NCBI GenBank assembly: GCA_024742455.1
Contig: JANSYL010000002.1
Coordinates: forward strand, 372,001-436,000
Reading direction: 5' to 3'
Length of the DNA: 64,000 nt
Source: Paracoccaceae bacterium
GTDB taxonomy: Bacteria > Pseudomonadota > Alphaproteobacteria > Rhodobacterales > Rhodobacteraceae
How positions within the stretch are numbered: position 1 is the first letter of the stretch; each line of letters starts with the position of its first letter. A program made the translations under genes and the position numbers. This document shows, one piece after another, positions 29,823 through 37,764 of this stretch. The notes under the pieces were generated by a model. The model had not been told where the DNA came from, made no database searches, and was given only the letters and a program-made list of their open reading frames with translations.

Positions 29823-30334
29823 TTCCCCCCGTCGGCGTCGTCAAGATAGTGCCGCTTCATCTCGGGGTCCATCATCTGCTCCAGCACGGCGCGGAACCCG
29901 GCCACGGCGTCCGGACCGGCGGCGCGGAATGCATCGCGCATCCGGCTGCGCTGTGCCTCGCTCAGCTTGCGTTCCAGCGCCGCGCCCGCCTCGGTCAGGT
30001 AGAGATGGCGCTCGCGCTTGTCGCGGTCGCCCACCCGGCTGTCGACCAGCCCGTCCTCGACCACGGTCCGGAGCACCCGGTTCAGCGACTGTTTGGTGAC
30101 GCCGAGGATCGACAGCAGGTTGTTCACCGTGGTGCCGGGGCTGCGGTTGATGAAATGGATCGCCCGGTGATGGGCCCGGCCATAGCCGTATTCCTGTAGG
30201 ATGCGGTCGGGATCGGCGGTGAAGCCGCGATAGGCGAAGAACATCGCCTCGATGCCGCGCCTGAGCTGGTCGTCGGTCAGAAACAGCAGGCTTTCGCCAC
30301 GCGACAGGGGGGCGAGGTTGGGGCGGTCCGACAT
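29819..30334 (-). CDS. petP: MarR-family transcriptional regulator (PetP-like)
   Basis: The 171-residue protein has a MarR winged helix-turn-helix (residues about 60-140; TVNNLLSILGVTKQSLNRVLRTVVEDGLV) and the wing RVGDRDKRERHLYLTEAG. It is translationally coupled to the PetR-like gene (ATGA-type overlap), so the pair is a unit. In Rhodobacter such a MarR protein (PetP) is needed with PetR for growth; transfer of that role is inference. An inverted repeat 49 bp upstream of the start could be its own operator. Confidence 0.82.
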   Translation of the reverse strand: MSDRPNLAPLSRGESLLFLTDDQLRRGIEAMFFAYRGFTADPDRILQEYGYGRAHHRAIHFINRSPGTTVNNLLSILGVTKQSLNRVLRTVVEDGLVDSRVGDRDKRERHLYLTEAGAALERKLSEAQRSRMRDAFRAAGPDAVAGFRAVLEQMMDPEMKRHYLDDADGGK

Positions 30335-30382
30335 GATCTGTCCCTTCCGGCGGCGCTTCCGGCAGCTCTTGCGACCGATTTT

Positions 30383-30401
30383 AAGTCAGCCTTGTTGACT
30401 T
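30383..30401. promoter_or_regulatory. Inverted repeat in the petP-ilvE divergent region
   Basis: AAGTCA-GCCTTGT-TGACTT is a perfect 6-bp inverted repeat with a 7-bp spacer, lying in the 190-bp divergent region between petP (minus) and ilvE (plus). The right arm contains TTGACT, which could also be a -35 hexamer. MarR regulators usually bind inverted repeats close to their own promoter, so a PetP-type operator is plausible. Six-bp arms are modest and the site is unproven. Confidence 0.4.
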
Positions 30402-30524
30402 TCCAAGAATCAATTGGTAGCGATCAGCGGGTTTTGCGCAACAATGTGTCCGAAGTGGCCATAATTCGCGCAACATTCATAAATCGCCGAGGGAGACCGG
30501 CGTCAGAAGCAAAGGAACGGGTCA

Positions 30525-31394
30525 ATGGCGGGTGCCTATGATGATCGCGACGGCGCGATCTGGATGGATGGTCAGCTGAAGCCGTGGCGGGACGCCAATG
30601 TGCATATCCTGACCCATGCGATGCATTACGCCTCGGCCGTGTTCGAGGGGGAGCGCGCCTATAACGGCAAGATCTTCGAAAGCCGGAAGCATTCCGAACG
30701 GCTGCTGGCCTCGGGGCGGATGATCGATGTCGACATCCCTTGGACCGTCGACGAGATCGAGGCCGCGAAATACGAGGTGATGAAGGCCAACGGTCTGACC
30801 GATGCCTATGTGCGCGCGGTGGCCTGGCGCGGGTCGGGCGAGGATATGGGCGTCGCGTCCGCCAAGAACCCGGTCCGTCTGGCCATCGCGGCCTGGGAAT
30901 GGGGCGCCTATTACGGCGACGCCAAGATGAAGGGGGCCAAGCTGGATATTTCCCAGTGGAAACGCCCCGCGCCCGACACCATCCCCTGCCATGCCAAGGC
31001 GGCGGGCCTTTACATGATCTGCACCATGTCCAAACACGCCGCCGAGGCGAAGGGATGTTCCGACGCGATGATGTTCGATTATCGCGGCTACGTGGCCGAG
31101 GCGACGGGCGCCAACATCTTCTTCGTGAAGGATGGCGAGGTCCACACACCCAAGCCCGACTGTTTCCTGAACGGCATCACGCGGCAGACCGTGATCGGGA
31201 TGCTGGAGGAACGCCAGGTCAAGGTCCATGAACGCCATATCGAACCGGGCGAACTGGAAGGCTTCGAGCAATGCTGGCTGACCGGCACGGCGGCCGAAGT
31301 CACCCCGGTGGGCCAGATCGGCGACTACAATTTCGAGGTCGGCGCCCTGACCCGCGACATGGCCCAGGCATACGAGGAGAAGGTGCGGGCTTAA
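30525..31394 (+). CDS. ilvE: Branched-chain amino acid aminotransferase
   Basis: IlvE transfers the amino group from glutamate to the branched-chain 2-keto acids, the last step of Val, Leu and Ile synthesis. The 289-residue fold-type IV PLP enzyme has the PLP lysine near residue 160 (PCHAKAAGLY), the HAMHYASAVFEGERAY segment near residue 40, and EATGANIFFVKDGE. It starts after AGGAA at 7 nt. It stands alone, convergent with the HEPN-type gene only 8 bp downstream. Confidence 0.95.
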   Translation: MAGAYDDRDGAIWMDGQLKPWRDANVHILTHAMHYASAVFEGERAYNGKIFESRKHSERLLASGRMIDVDIPWTVDEIEAAKYEVMKANGLTDAYVRAVAWRGSGEDMGVASAKNPVRLAIAAWEWGAYYGDAKMKGAKLDISQWKRPAPDTIPCHAKAAGLYMICTMSKHAAEAKGCSDAMMFDYRGYVAEATGANIFFVKDGEVHTPKPDCFLNGITRQTVIGMLEERQVKVHERHIEPGELEGFEQCWLTGTAAEVTPVGQIGDYNFEVGALTRDMAQAYEEKVRA

Positions 31395-31402
31395 GCTGCG
31401 GC

Positions 31403-31876
31403 TTAGTTCCGCGTCTTCATCGTCGCCCACGCTGCGAAGGCTCGGCGATCCTTGACCGAAGTCTTCCGAAAGGCACGAATGGCGTCTTCAGCAGCATCAA
31501 TCGCGCCTTCCACGTCACTTAGCGTGAAGATCGCCGAAGGATCGTAATCAGCCCGGTGGCGGTCGTCCTGAAGATCGACGAACAGGTTCCCGAAGTCTTC
31601 TATGTCCTTCGGGAACTTGGCCATGACGCTGCGACTACGGCACTGGCCCTTCGCGAAGCCGTGATCGACTGACCGATAGGCCTGCCGCCAGGCGGGAAGG
31701 CTGCGGTCGGACCCCGATGTTCCGATCATCAAGTCCGCCACTGTGCGGCAGATTTCCTGAAACACAGCATAGTATGCCGTGCTTACGGCGCGTTTCAGAT
31801 CGGCCTGCCGCGGGCGGCGCGATGAACGCGCCCGGGTCAACCGACGTGCAGTTGCGATCAGATCAAGCGGCTGCAG
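31403..31876 (-). CDS. HEPN-fold protein, probable CTG start
   Basis: From CTG at 31876 the product is 157 residues. The helix LKRAVSTAYYAVFQEIC (about residues 28-45) is typical of HEPN proteins, and LQDDRHRADYDPS near residue 110 sits where HEPN nucleases have R-x4-6-H. No histidine is at that place here (RHRADYD), so RNase activity is uncertain. CTG is chosen over TTG at 31840 because GAGG lies 6 nt before it and the added residues QPLDLIATARRL continue the family's first helix. The start overlaps the end of the upstream small gene by 14 bp, a coupled pair. G+C is about 55% in a hand-counted 60-base sample, below its neighbours. Confidence 0.78.
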   Translation of the reverse strand: MQPLDLIATARRLTRARSSRRPRQADLKRAVSTAYYAVFQEICRTVADLMIGTSGSDRSLPAWRQAYRSVDHGFAKGQCRSRSVMAKFPKDIEDFGNLFVDLQDDRHRADYDPSAIFTLSDVEGAIDAAEDAIRAFRKTSVKDRRAFAAWATMKTRN

Positions 31877-32153
31877 CGCGATCCTCTTTCACTGTTGCAA
31901 AACTGAACACGGGGAAATCGTCGACGGCAATGCGTTCGAGCGGCTCTCTCAGATGGCGTGCAAGCCCTCGTACCGCTTTCGGATCAAGCCGGTCACCGTC
32001 GATCTCGAACACGATACGGACACGCAAAAGCGGATCGCCATCGTGGTCCAGATCATATGCCACATCTACGCGATCCACACGCGCAGGCGCCAGCTGAGCC
32101 TCCACGACCTTCCTGATCGTCTCGATGATGTTGGCGTCGGATATACGTTCCAT
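31863..32153 (-). CDS. Small protein paired with the HEPN gene, unknown family
   Basis: The 96-residue protein (from ATG at 32153, MERISDANIIETIRK) has an N-terminal helix, a beta-rich middle with DRVDVAYDLDHDGDP and VRIVFEIDGDRLDP, and a C-terminal FPVFSFAT. The frame is open to 32204, but that part has no start supported by a ribosome site. No family is recognised: it lacks the GSxxxG-DxD motif of MNT antitoxins. It is translationally coupled to the HEPN gene and is a candidate antitoxin or regulator. There is no clear SD; TATACT lies 7 nt before the ATG, so a leaderless mRNA is possible. Confidence 0.72.
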   Translation of the reverse strand: MERISDANIIETIRKVVEAQLAPARVDRVDVAYDLDHDGDPLLRVRIVFEIDGDRLDPKAVRGLARHLREPLERIAVDDFPVFSFATVKEDRAAAA

Positions 32154-32159
32154 AATACA

Positions 32160-32165
32160 AGTATA
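32160..32165 (-). promoter_or_regulatory. Possible -10 element of the HEPN pair
   Basis: On the minus strand TATACT (within TATATACT) lies 6 nt before the ATG at 32153. That distance would put the transcription start on or next to the A of the start codon, giving a leaderless message, in line with the absence of a Shine-Dalgarno sequence. The matching -35 region (CACAGA at 17 nt) is poor, so an activator or a weak promoter is implied. Confidence 0.4.
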
Positions 32166-32205
32166 TAAAGCTTCGTTGCGTTTCTGTGAATCCCCGTCGA
32201 TCACA

Positions 32206-32225
32206 GCGTCAAGAAAACTTGACGC
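32206..32225. promoter_or_regulatory. Perfect 8-bp inverted repeat between HEPN pair and DUF2794 gene
   Basis: GCGTCAAG-AAAA-CTTGACGC has 8-bp arms and a 4-base spacer. Each strand reads TTGACG, a good -35 hexamer. On plus, 17 nt later is CACCAT and then the DUF2794 ATG at 32254 (no SD; leaderless possible). It lies in the divergent region and could be an operator for one or both sides. The symmetric placement of two outward TTGACG hexamers is seen directly; function is inference. Confidence 0.45.
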
Positions 32226-32253
32226 CTCCGCCCATCCCGCCCACCATCGCCCG

Positions 32254-32592
32254 ATGACGTTTCAAAGCCCCGCCTTCGGCGCCGCCAAAGCCCATCCCGT
32301 AGCCTTCGACCGGCACGAACTCAGCGTGATCCTCACGCTGTACGGGCGGATGGTGGCGGCGGGGGAATGGCGGGATTACGGCATCTCGCATCTGAGCGAC
32401 GTGGCGGTGTTCTCGGTGTTCCGCCGCACGGCTGAAAACCCGATCTACCGGGTCGAGAAACGGCCAAAGTTGCGCGACCGGCAGGGGCAATATGCTGTGA
32501 TCGGCATGGACGGCCGCATCCTGAAACGCGGCCATGACCTGCGGACCGTGCTCAGGGTGCTCGAACGCAAGCTGATCCGCGCCGTCGAGTGA
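32254..32592 (+). CDS. DUF2794 family protein
   Basis: The 112-residue soluble protein has the DUF2794 pattern in full: FDRHELSVILTLYGRMVAAG, EWRDYGISHLSDVAVFSVFRR, YRVEKRPKLRDRQGQYAVIG and GRILKRGHDLRTVLRVLERK. The family is alphaproteobacterial and of unknown role. ATG at 32254 has no ribosome site; a promoter with TTGACG at 32219 would give a nearly leaderless mRNA. It is convergent with the NlpC/P60 gene, separated by 0 bp. Confidence 0.88.
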   Translation: MTFQSPAFGAAKAHPVAFDRHELSVILTLYGRMVAAGEWRDYGISHLSDVAVFSVFRRTAENPIYRVEKRPKLRDRQGQYAVIGMDGRILKRGHDLRTVLRVLERKLIRAVE

Positions 32593-33435
32593 TCAGCGCC
32601 CGATCTGCACCCGTTTGCGCGCGGTGATCGGCCCGAATTCCCGGTCGGCGATCCGCGCCCGCGCCTCGGCCAGCGGTTCATTGGCCACCGCCATGTGATG
32701 GGCATTGGCATGCAGCAGCATGGTCTCGTTCGCCATCATCCCGACATGGCCTTCCCAGAACACCAGATCATTGCGCTGCAGCACGTCCTCCGGCCCCAGA
32801 AATTCGCCCAGGCTGTCCTCCTGCTGGTCGCTGTCGCGGGGGCAGTCCACGCCGCAGGCCAGAAACGCCATCTGCACCAGTCCCGAACAATCCAGCCCCC
32901 AGCGGCTGCTGCCCCCCCACAGATAGGGCGTGCCGAGGAACAGGTCGGCCACCCCCAGCGGGTCGGCGAAGGTCGCGCGGACGGGCATTGCATGCTGCGC
33001 GGGGATGAAATGCCCGGTGGAAATGCGGTGATACCCGTTGCGTTCCTCCCCCGTGACCGTGACGCGCGCGCCGAAGAACAAAGACACGTCGGGCGGCGCC
33101 TTGAAATCGGGCCGGGGATAGAGATGGGTGGCCGGGGCGGTGATCCAGTGGGTGGCCACCTCGGCCGGCGCCAGCGCGCCCGCGGCCAGATACCCCACAT
33201 AGCCGTCCTTTTCGCATTGGCCGAAGACCAGCCCGTCTTCCTCGTCCAGCACCAGGAACCGTTCTCCGAACAAAAGCTGCGTGGTCCGGTTGCCGCGCGG
33301 CGTGTCGGTCAGGTTCACGATGGGTTGCTGCACCGACATCCAGCGGCCTTCGACGAAGCGCTCGGCCTCGGCCACCCCCTCGAGCGAGACATGGGCCACC
33401 CGGCCATTGTTGGGCGTGACACGCGGATCGGTCAT
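32593..33435 (-). CDS. NlpC/P60-family peptidase with SH3 domain
   Basis: The 280-residue protein has bacterial SH3-type repeats (residues about 25-140) and a C-terminal NlpC/P60 (C40) domain with catalytic Cys in YLWGGSSRWGLDCSGLVQMAF near residue 178 and His in DLVFWEGHVGMM. Such enzymes cut gamma-D-glutamyl-diaminopimelate bonds in muropeptides. There is no signal peptide, which suggests cytosolic muropeptide recycling, and it overlaps the aminopeptidase gene upstream by 4 bp, consistent with joint peptide breakdown. Confidence 0.93.
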   Translation of the reverse strand: MTDPRVTPNNGRVAHVSLEGVAEAERFVEGRWMSVQQPIVNLTDTPRGNRTTQLLFGERFLVLDEEDGLVFGQCEKDGYVGYLAAGALAPAEVATHWITAPATHLYPRPDFKAPPDVSLFFGARVTVTGEERNGYHRISTGHFIPAQHAMPVRATFADPLGVADLFLGTPYLWGGSSRWGLDCSGLVQMAFLACGVDCPRDSDQQEDSLGEFLGPEDVLQRNDLVFWEGHVGMMANETMLLHANAHHMAVANEPLAEARARIADREFGPITARKRVQIGR

Positions 33436-34820
33436 GGTGTCGGACCATCCGCCAGCATCTGCAGGATCGCCCGCGCGCCCTGCCCGACACCGCCCTTGGG
33501 CCGGGCGGGGGCTGCGGCGGGTTGCCAGCCATAGATATCGAAATGCAGGTAGGCGGGGCAGTCGGACACGAAGCGGCGCAGGAACAGCGCGGCGGTGATC
33601 GCCCCGGCGAACCCGCCTTTGGGCGCATTGTCCAGATCGGCGATGCCCGGGTCGATCATCGACTCGTAGGGGGCATGGAAGGGCAGGGGCCAGACCGGGT
33701 CGGCCACCTCCGTCGCCGCCCGGGCCAGCCTCGCCGCGAGGGCGTCGTCATCGGTGAAGAAGGGCGCGATATCGGGGCCGACGGCGACCCGCGCGGCCCC
33801 GGTCAGCGTCGCCATCGACACCGTCAGGTCGGCAGGGGTTTCGTTGGCCAGGCACAGGGCATCGGCCAGAACCAGCCGCCCCTCGGCATCGGTGTTGTTG
33901 ATCTCGACGGTCTTGCCGTCGCGTGCGCGCAGGACGTCGCCGGGCCGCATCGCCGCCCCCGATACCGCGTTCTCGACCGCCGGGATTAGCACCCTGAGCC
34001 GCAATTCCAGCTTCAGCGCCATGATCATCCGCGCCAGCCCCAGCACCGTGGCCGCCCCGCCCATGTCCTTTTTCATCAGCGCCATCGACGCGCCGGGCTT
34101 GAGGTTCAGACCCCCGGTGTCGAAACACACGCCCTTGCCCACCAGCGTCAGTGTCGGGCCGCTGTCGCCCCAGGTCATCTCGATCAGGCGTGGCGCGCGC
34201 GCGGCGGCGCGGCCCACGGCATGGATCATTGGAAAGCCTTGCGTGATCAGATCCTCGCCAACGACCATGGTGCAGGTCGCCCCGAAATCGCGCGCCAGCG
34301 CTTCGGCGGCGGCGGCCAGGTCTGCCGGGCCCATGTCTTCGGCGGGGGTGTTGATCAGGTCGCGGGTCAGGCATTCTCCCGCCGCGATGGCCTCAAGCCG
34401 GGGCGCATCCACGCCCTCGGGCGCGATCAGCTGCCCCGTCGCGGGCGGCTGATCGCGATAGCGGTCGAACCGGTAGCCCGCCAGAAGTGCGGCAAGCCCG
34501 ATCTCGTTCCGCGCGGCCAGGTCCAGCCCGGCGGCCTCCAGCCGATAGGTCCCTTCGGGCAAGGCGGCGATCGCGGCACCGGTGGCGAACCGTGTACGGG
34601 CCCGGTCCTCGGCGTTGCCGAGGCCGATCAGAACCTGCGCGATCCGGCCGTCCGGCCCGGGCAGGCAACAGGTTTCGGCCAGGGCTGCCGCGAATCCCAT
34701 GGCTGCGGTCCAGCCGGACTGGGCGGCGCTCAGGCCGGCGCGCGTCTTCTCCAGCGTGGCGGCGTCGACCGGTGTGACGGGGATGGCCCCGGCGATATCT
34801 GTGGCGAAACGTGGCGTCAT
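33432..34820 (-). CDS. Leucyl aminopeptidase-family protein (M17)
   Basis: The 462-residue cytosolic metallopeptidase has the M17 metal site: VGKGVCFDTGGLNLKPG near residue 228 (Lys and Asp ligands), DMGGAATVLG, and NTDAEGRLVLADAL near residue 306 (Asp and Glu ligands, bicarbonate-binding Arg). It is a PepA/PepB-type aminopeptidase; the N-terminal domain is short and divergent. It overlaps the NlpC/P60 gene by 4 bp, so the two probably process cell-wall or other peptides together. Confidence 0.94.
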   Translation of the reverse strand: MTPRFATDIAGAIPVTPVDAATLEKTRAGLSAAQSGWTAAMGFAAALAETCCLPGPDGRIAQVLIGLGNAEDRARTRFATGAAIAALPEGTYRLEAAGLDLAARNEIGLAALLAGYRFDRYRDQPPATGQLIAPEGVDAPRLEAIAAGECLTRDLINTPAEDMGPADLAAAAEALARDFGATCTMVVGEDLITQGFPMIHAVGRAAARAPRLIEMTWGDSGPTLTLVGKGVCFDTGGLNLKPGASMALMKKDMGGAATVLGLARMIMALKLELRLRVLIPAVENAVSGAAMRPGDVLRARDGKTVEINNTDAEGRLVLADALCLANETPADLTVSMATLTGAARVAVGPDIAPFFTDDDALAARLARAATEVADPVWPLPFHAPYESMIDPGIADLDNAPKGGFAGAITAALFLRRFVSDCPAYLHFDIYGWQPAAAPARPKGGVGQGARAILQMLADGPTP

Positions 34821-34885
34821 GGAATGCGACCGGTGGATCAGGACCGGGCCACCCTAGCGGCGGCCCCACCCACTGCAAGCACAGA

Positions 34886-35269
34886 TCAGCAGGGCACATC
34901 CTCGAAGTCCCAGATCGCATGGACCGACCGGTCGCCGACCCGGTCGAGCCGGGCCAGCGTGGCGGCGGCGCCGACCCTGTCGCCGGTATCGAGGCAGCTC
35001 AGCACGTCGCCCGCGACCCGCGCAAGGCTGGCCATGCCGATCAACTGGGCGTCGCGCGCGATCTGGGCGACAAGCGGGCGCAGCCCGGGGGCGAACACGG
35101 GACATCCCTGCGCGCCGAGCCGTCCCAGCGCGGCAGTGATCCGGTCGAGGGCTGCGGCCACTTCCGCCTCGGCCCCGATTTCGCCGATCCTTTCACACAA
35201 CAGTTCCAGTTGGCCGGGGTTGAACCGTGCAGGTTCATCCAGCGGCAGGGCCGTTACGACCGCTGTCAT
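34886..35269 (-). CDS. Conserved hypothetical helical protein (possible degenerate Hpt)
   Basis: The 127-residue protein is mostly helical. Its second half (VAQIARDAQLIGMASLARVAGDVLSCLDTGDRVGAAATLARL) has the length and helix pattern of an Hpt four-helix bundle, but at the phospho-His position it lacks a histidine. It may be a scaffold or an unrelated helical bundle. It lies 65 bp upstream of the aminopeptidase gene on the same strand. ATG at 35269 is chosen over the upstream start at 35284, as the extra five residues (MVERK) look unrelated. No family is recognised. Confidence 0.65.
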   Translation of the reverse strand: MTAVVTALPLDEPARFNPGQLELLCERIGEIGAEAEVAAALDRITAALGRLGAQGCPVFAPGLRPLVAQIARDAQLIGMASLARVAGDVLSCLDTGDRVGAAATLARLDRVGDRSVHAIWDFEDVPC

Positions 35270-35418
35270 CTTTCGCTCCACCATTTGGCCCCACCACAGG
35301 CGCCCGCATCTTTCCCGATGCGCTTGAACAAAGCCTTGCGCCGGCGGTGAAATGCATCTGCAATTCGCCGCGAATGCGCGGTATCCTGCGCGTCTCGGCG
35401 GCAGGGGAGGGCCAGAAC

Positions 35419-36069
35419 ATGCATCGCGTCAAATCGTTGCCCGAGGATCTTCTGCTGCGCTATCGCGACTGGAAGGAACACCGGTTTCCCTCGGATCGCG
35501 ACCTGTTCCGCAAACTGGCCATCGAGGGCCAGAATCCCGACACCATGGTGATCGCCTGCTGCGACAGCCGGGTCGGCGTTAACGCGATCTTCGGGCAGCG
35601 TGCGGGCGAATTATTCGTGCATCGCAACATCGCCAATCTGGTGCCGCCCTATGTTCAGGACGGGCGGTACCAGGCGACGGCGGCGGCGATCGAATTCGCG
35701 GTGCTGCATCTGCAGGTCGCGCATCTGGTGGTGATGGGCCATTCGGGTTGTGGCGGCGTGCGCGGCTGCCTGGAAATGTGCCAGGGCAGCGGCGATGTCT
35801 TCACCCGCCCCGACAGTTTCATGGGCCCGTGGCTGGAACTGCTGCGTCCGGCCCATGACCGGATCGTGGGGCTGACCGACCCCGCCGTCCTGCCCACCGC
35901 AATGGAGAAGGAGGCCGTGCAGCTGAGCCTTGAAAACCTGATGGGCTATCCTTTCGTCGCCGAGGCGGTGGATGCCGACCGGCTGACGCTGCACGGGCTC
36001 TGGGTGGACCTGGCTGAGATGGAAATGGAGGCCTTCGACGGGCGCATCCGGCATTTCGTGCCGTCCTGA
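35419..36069 (+). CDS. Beta-class carbonic anhydrase
   Basis: The 216-residue cytosolic zinc enzyme interconverts CO2 and bicarbonate. Zinc ligands are in CCDSR (Cys47, Asp49) and HSGCGG (His108, Cys111), with the catalytic Asp-Arg pair of DSR. The ATG at 35419 has a GGGGAGG site about 8 nt upstream, so the longer frame to 35227 is not used. It is convergent with the DUF4139 gene 6 bp downstream. It likely supplies bicarbonate for carboxylation reactions, such as that of acetyl-CoA carboxylase. Confidence 0.95.
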   Translation: MHRVKSLPEDLLLRYRDWKEHRFPSDRDLFRKLAIEGQNPDTMVIACCDSRVGVNAIFGQRAGELFVHRNIANLVPPYVQDGRYQATAAAIEFAVLHLQVAHLVVMGHSGCGGVRGCLEMCQGSGDVFTRPDSFMGPWLELLRPAHDRIVGLTDPAVLPTAMEKEAVQLSLENLMGYPFVAEAVDADRLTLHGLWVDLAEMEMEAFDGRIRHFVPS

Positions 36070-36075
36070 TGCCGC

Positions 36076-37692
36076 TCAGGGCCACCAGACGAGGTCCGAC
36101 CCTTCGGGCCAGGACAGGTCCACCACCATCTCGATGCGCTGTTCCTCGCCGGGCTGAAGCTCCAGGTCCCAGGCAAGAACACCCCGGTCGCCGTCCAGAT
36201 CGGTCACATCGGCGGCACGCGACAGGTCCACATCGACCGTAAGGTCCTCCTGCTCGCTGAAGGGCGTGGCATAGACCAGCCGCACCGTCTCGGCCTCGGA
36301 TGAGGTGTTCTGCACCGAAAAGGCGATCACCCGGCGTTCCTCGTTCGAGGTGACGAAAACGCCCCGGTCCCCGGTGTCGCGCGACAGGTCCTGCCAGTCG
36401 AGCGCCAGGTGATCGACCGGCCCGAAGGCGAATTCCATCTCGGCTCCGGCGGCGATCAGGTCGAGCCACGTCCCGGCCACCACATCGCCGTCACGATACA
36501 GCACCGCCTCGCCCGGCAGGATCGGTTCGCCCGACATGTTCCGCCCCGCGGCCAGCAGATAGGCGGTGGCATCGCTGCGGGGGACGGCCCGGTTTTCCAG
36601 CGTCATGTCGAACCGCAACATGTCGAAGGGCAGCGTGGCCGGCTGGCCGGTCTGCAGGGTGACGGGCGGCTGATAGGAATAGCTCAGCGAAAGGCCCGAA
36701 ACCTGCATCTCGACAACCGGTTCGGGCATCACGACCGGGGCCATGCCCATATCGGCCGTTTCCGCGCGCACCATCGGGGACGGCGGTGTGGGCTCCGCCA
36801 GCCGCACCGGGGCGGGCCCCACATGCGATGGCGCGGCCCGCCGCCTCGGATCGGCGGTGGAAAACACCATTGCCACGTCGCGCCAGGCTGCGGGCCCGTC
36901 ATAGGTGACGCTGATCCGGCGCTCGATGCCAAGGCTGCCGGTTTCGCTGTCGAGAAACAGCGCATAATCCGGCTGCCAGCTCAGATCGGGGCTGAGATAG
37001 GCGATATCCACCGTGACGGTCTGCGCCACCTCCGAGGTGACCATGACCTCGATCCCCGGCATGTCCGTGTCCAGCGGGCGGAGCGCGGCCAGATCGGCCA
37101 GCGCCCCGCGCAGGTCGGTCGCGGCGGCCTCCAGCCGGTCCGCGAAGGCCCGGCGCGCGATGCGTTCCTGTTGCAGCGCGGTGGCGACGCGGGTCGTCTC
37201 CGACCCCAGCCCCGCCAGAACCTGCGCCAGCGCGGCCGGATCCCCGGGCATCGCCGCGCCGTCCGGGCCGCCCTGCGACAGGGCGCGCAGATAGGCCAGC
37301 TGGCTCTCCAGCCCGGCGATGCGTGCATCCAGCACCGCCTGTTCGTCCTGGATCGCCTGCAGTGCCGCCTCGGCCCCGGACACCCGCGCCCGCGCGGCGG
37401 CCTCGTCGGGGGTGTCGAGCCCGCCTTCGGCCAGCGTGATGGTCTCGACCGGGCGCGGCGGGCCAAGGGTGACATCGCCCTCCGAGGTGAGCGTCATCCG
37501 CTCGGCCCAGGCCGCGTCGCGCATCGGGATCAACAGGCGGCTGGTCCCGGCGGGCAGGTCCACCGTGACCCGGCGCGTCACCTCGCCCCCTGCCGCATAG
37601 GCGGTGGCCGCCGCGATATCGGCACGGGCCAACAGGTCATCGGCCTGGGCGGGCAGCGGCAGCAGGACAAGCAGAAGAAGGGCACGGCGCAT
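36076..37692 (-). CDS. DUF4139 domain protein, secreted
   Basis: The 538-residue protein has a signal peptide (MRRALLLLVLLPLPAQA, cut near residue 17), an N-terminal DUF4140-type segment followed by a coiled coil (residues about 95-215), and a C-terminal DUF4139 beta-rich domain (residues about 220-538; DLSWQPDYALFLDSETG, WRDVAMVFSTADP). The family ("mucoidy inhibitor A" relatives) is exported and of unknown biochemical role. The start at 37692 fits the signal peptide better than the upstream ATG at 37722. Confidence 0.88.
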   Translation of the reverse strand: MRRALLLLVLLPLPAQADDLLARADIAAATAYAAGGEVTRRVTVDLPAGTSRLLIPMRDAAWAERMTLTSEGDVTLGPPRPVETITLAEGGLDTPDEAAARARVSGAEAALQAIQDEQAVLDARIAGLESQLAYLRALSQGGPDGAAMPGDPAALAQVLAGLGSETTRVATALQQERIARRAFADRLEAAATDLRGALADLAALRPLDTDMPGIEVMVTSEVAQTVTVDIAYLSPDLSWQPDYALFLDSETGSLGIERRISVTYDGPAAWRDVAMVFSTADPRRRAAPSHVGPAPVRLAEPTPPSPMVRAETADMGMAPVVMPEPVVEMQVSGLSLSYSYQPPVTLQTGQPATLPFDMLRFDMTLENRAVPRSDATAYLLAAGRNMSGEPILPGEAVLYRDGDVVAGTWLDLIAAGAEMEFAFGPVDHLALDWQDLSRDTGDRGVFVTSNEERRVIAFSVQNTSSEAETVRLVYATPFSEQEDLTVDVDLSRAADVTDLDGDRGVLAWDLELQPGEEQRIEMVVDLSWPEGSDLVWWP

Positions 37693-37764
37693 GGGACACC
37701 TCGTTGGGTCAGGAATACCCATGATGTCCGATGCGCCGCGCCGCTATGCAATAACGCAGTCGGA

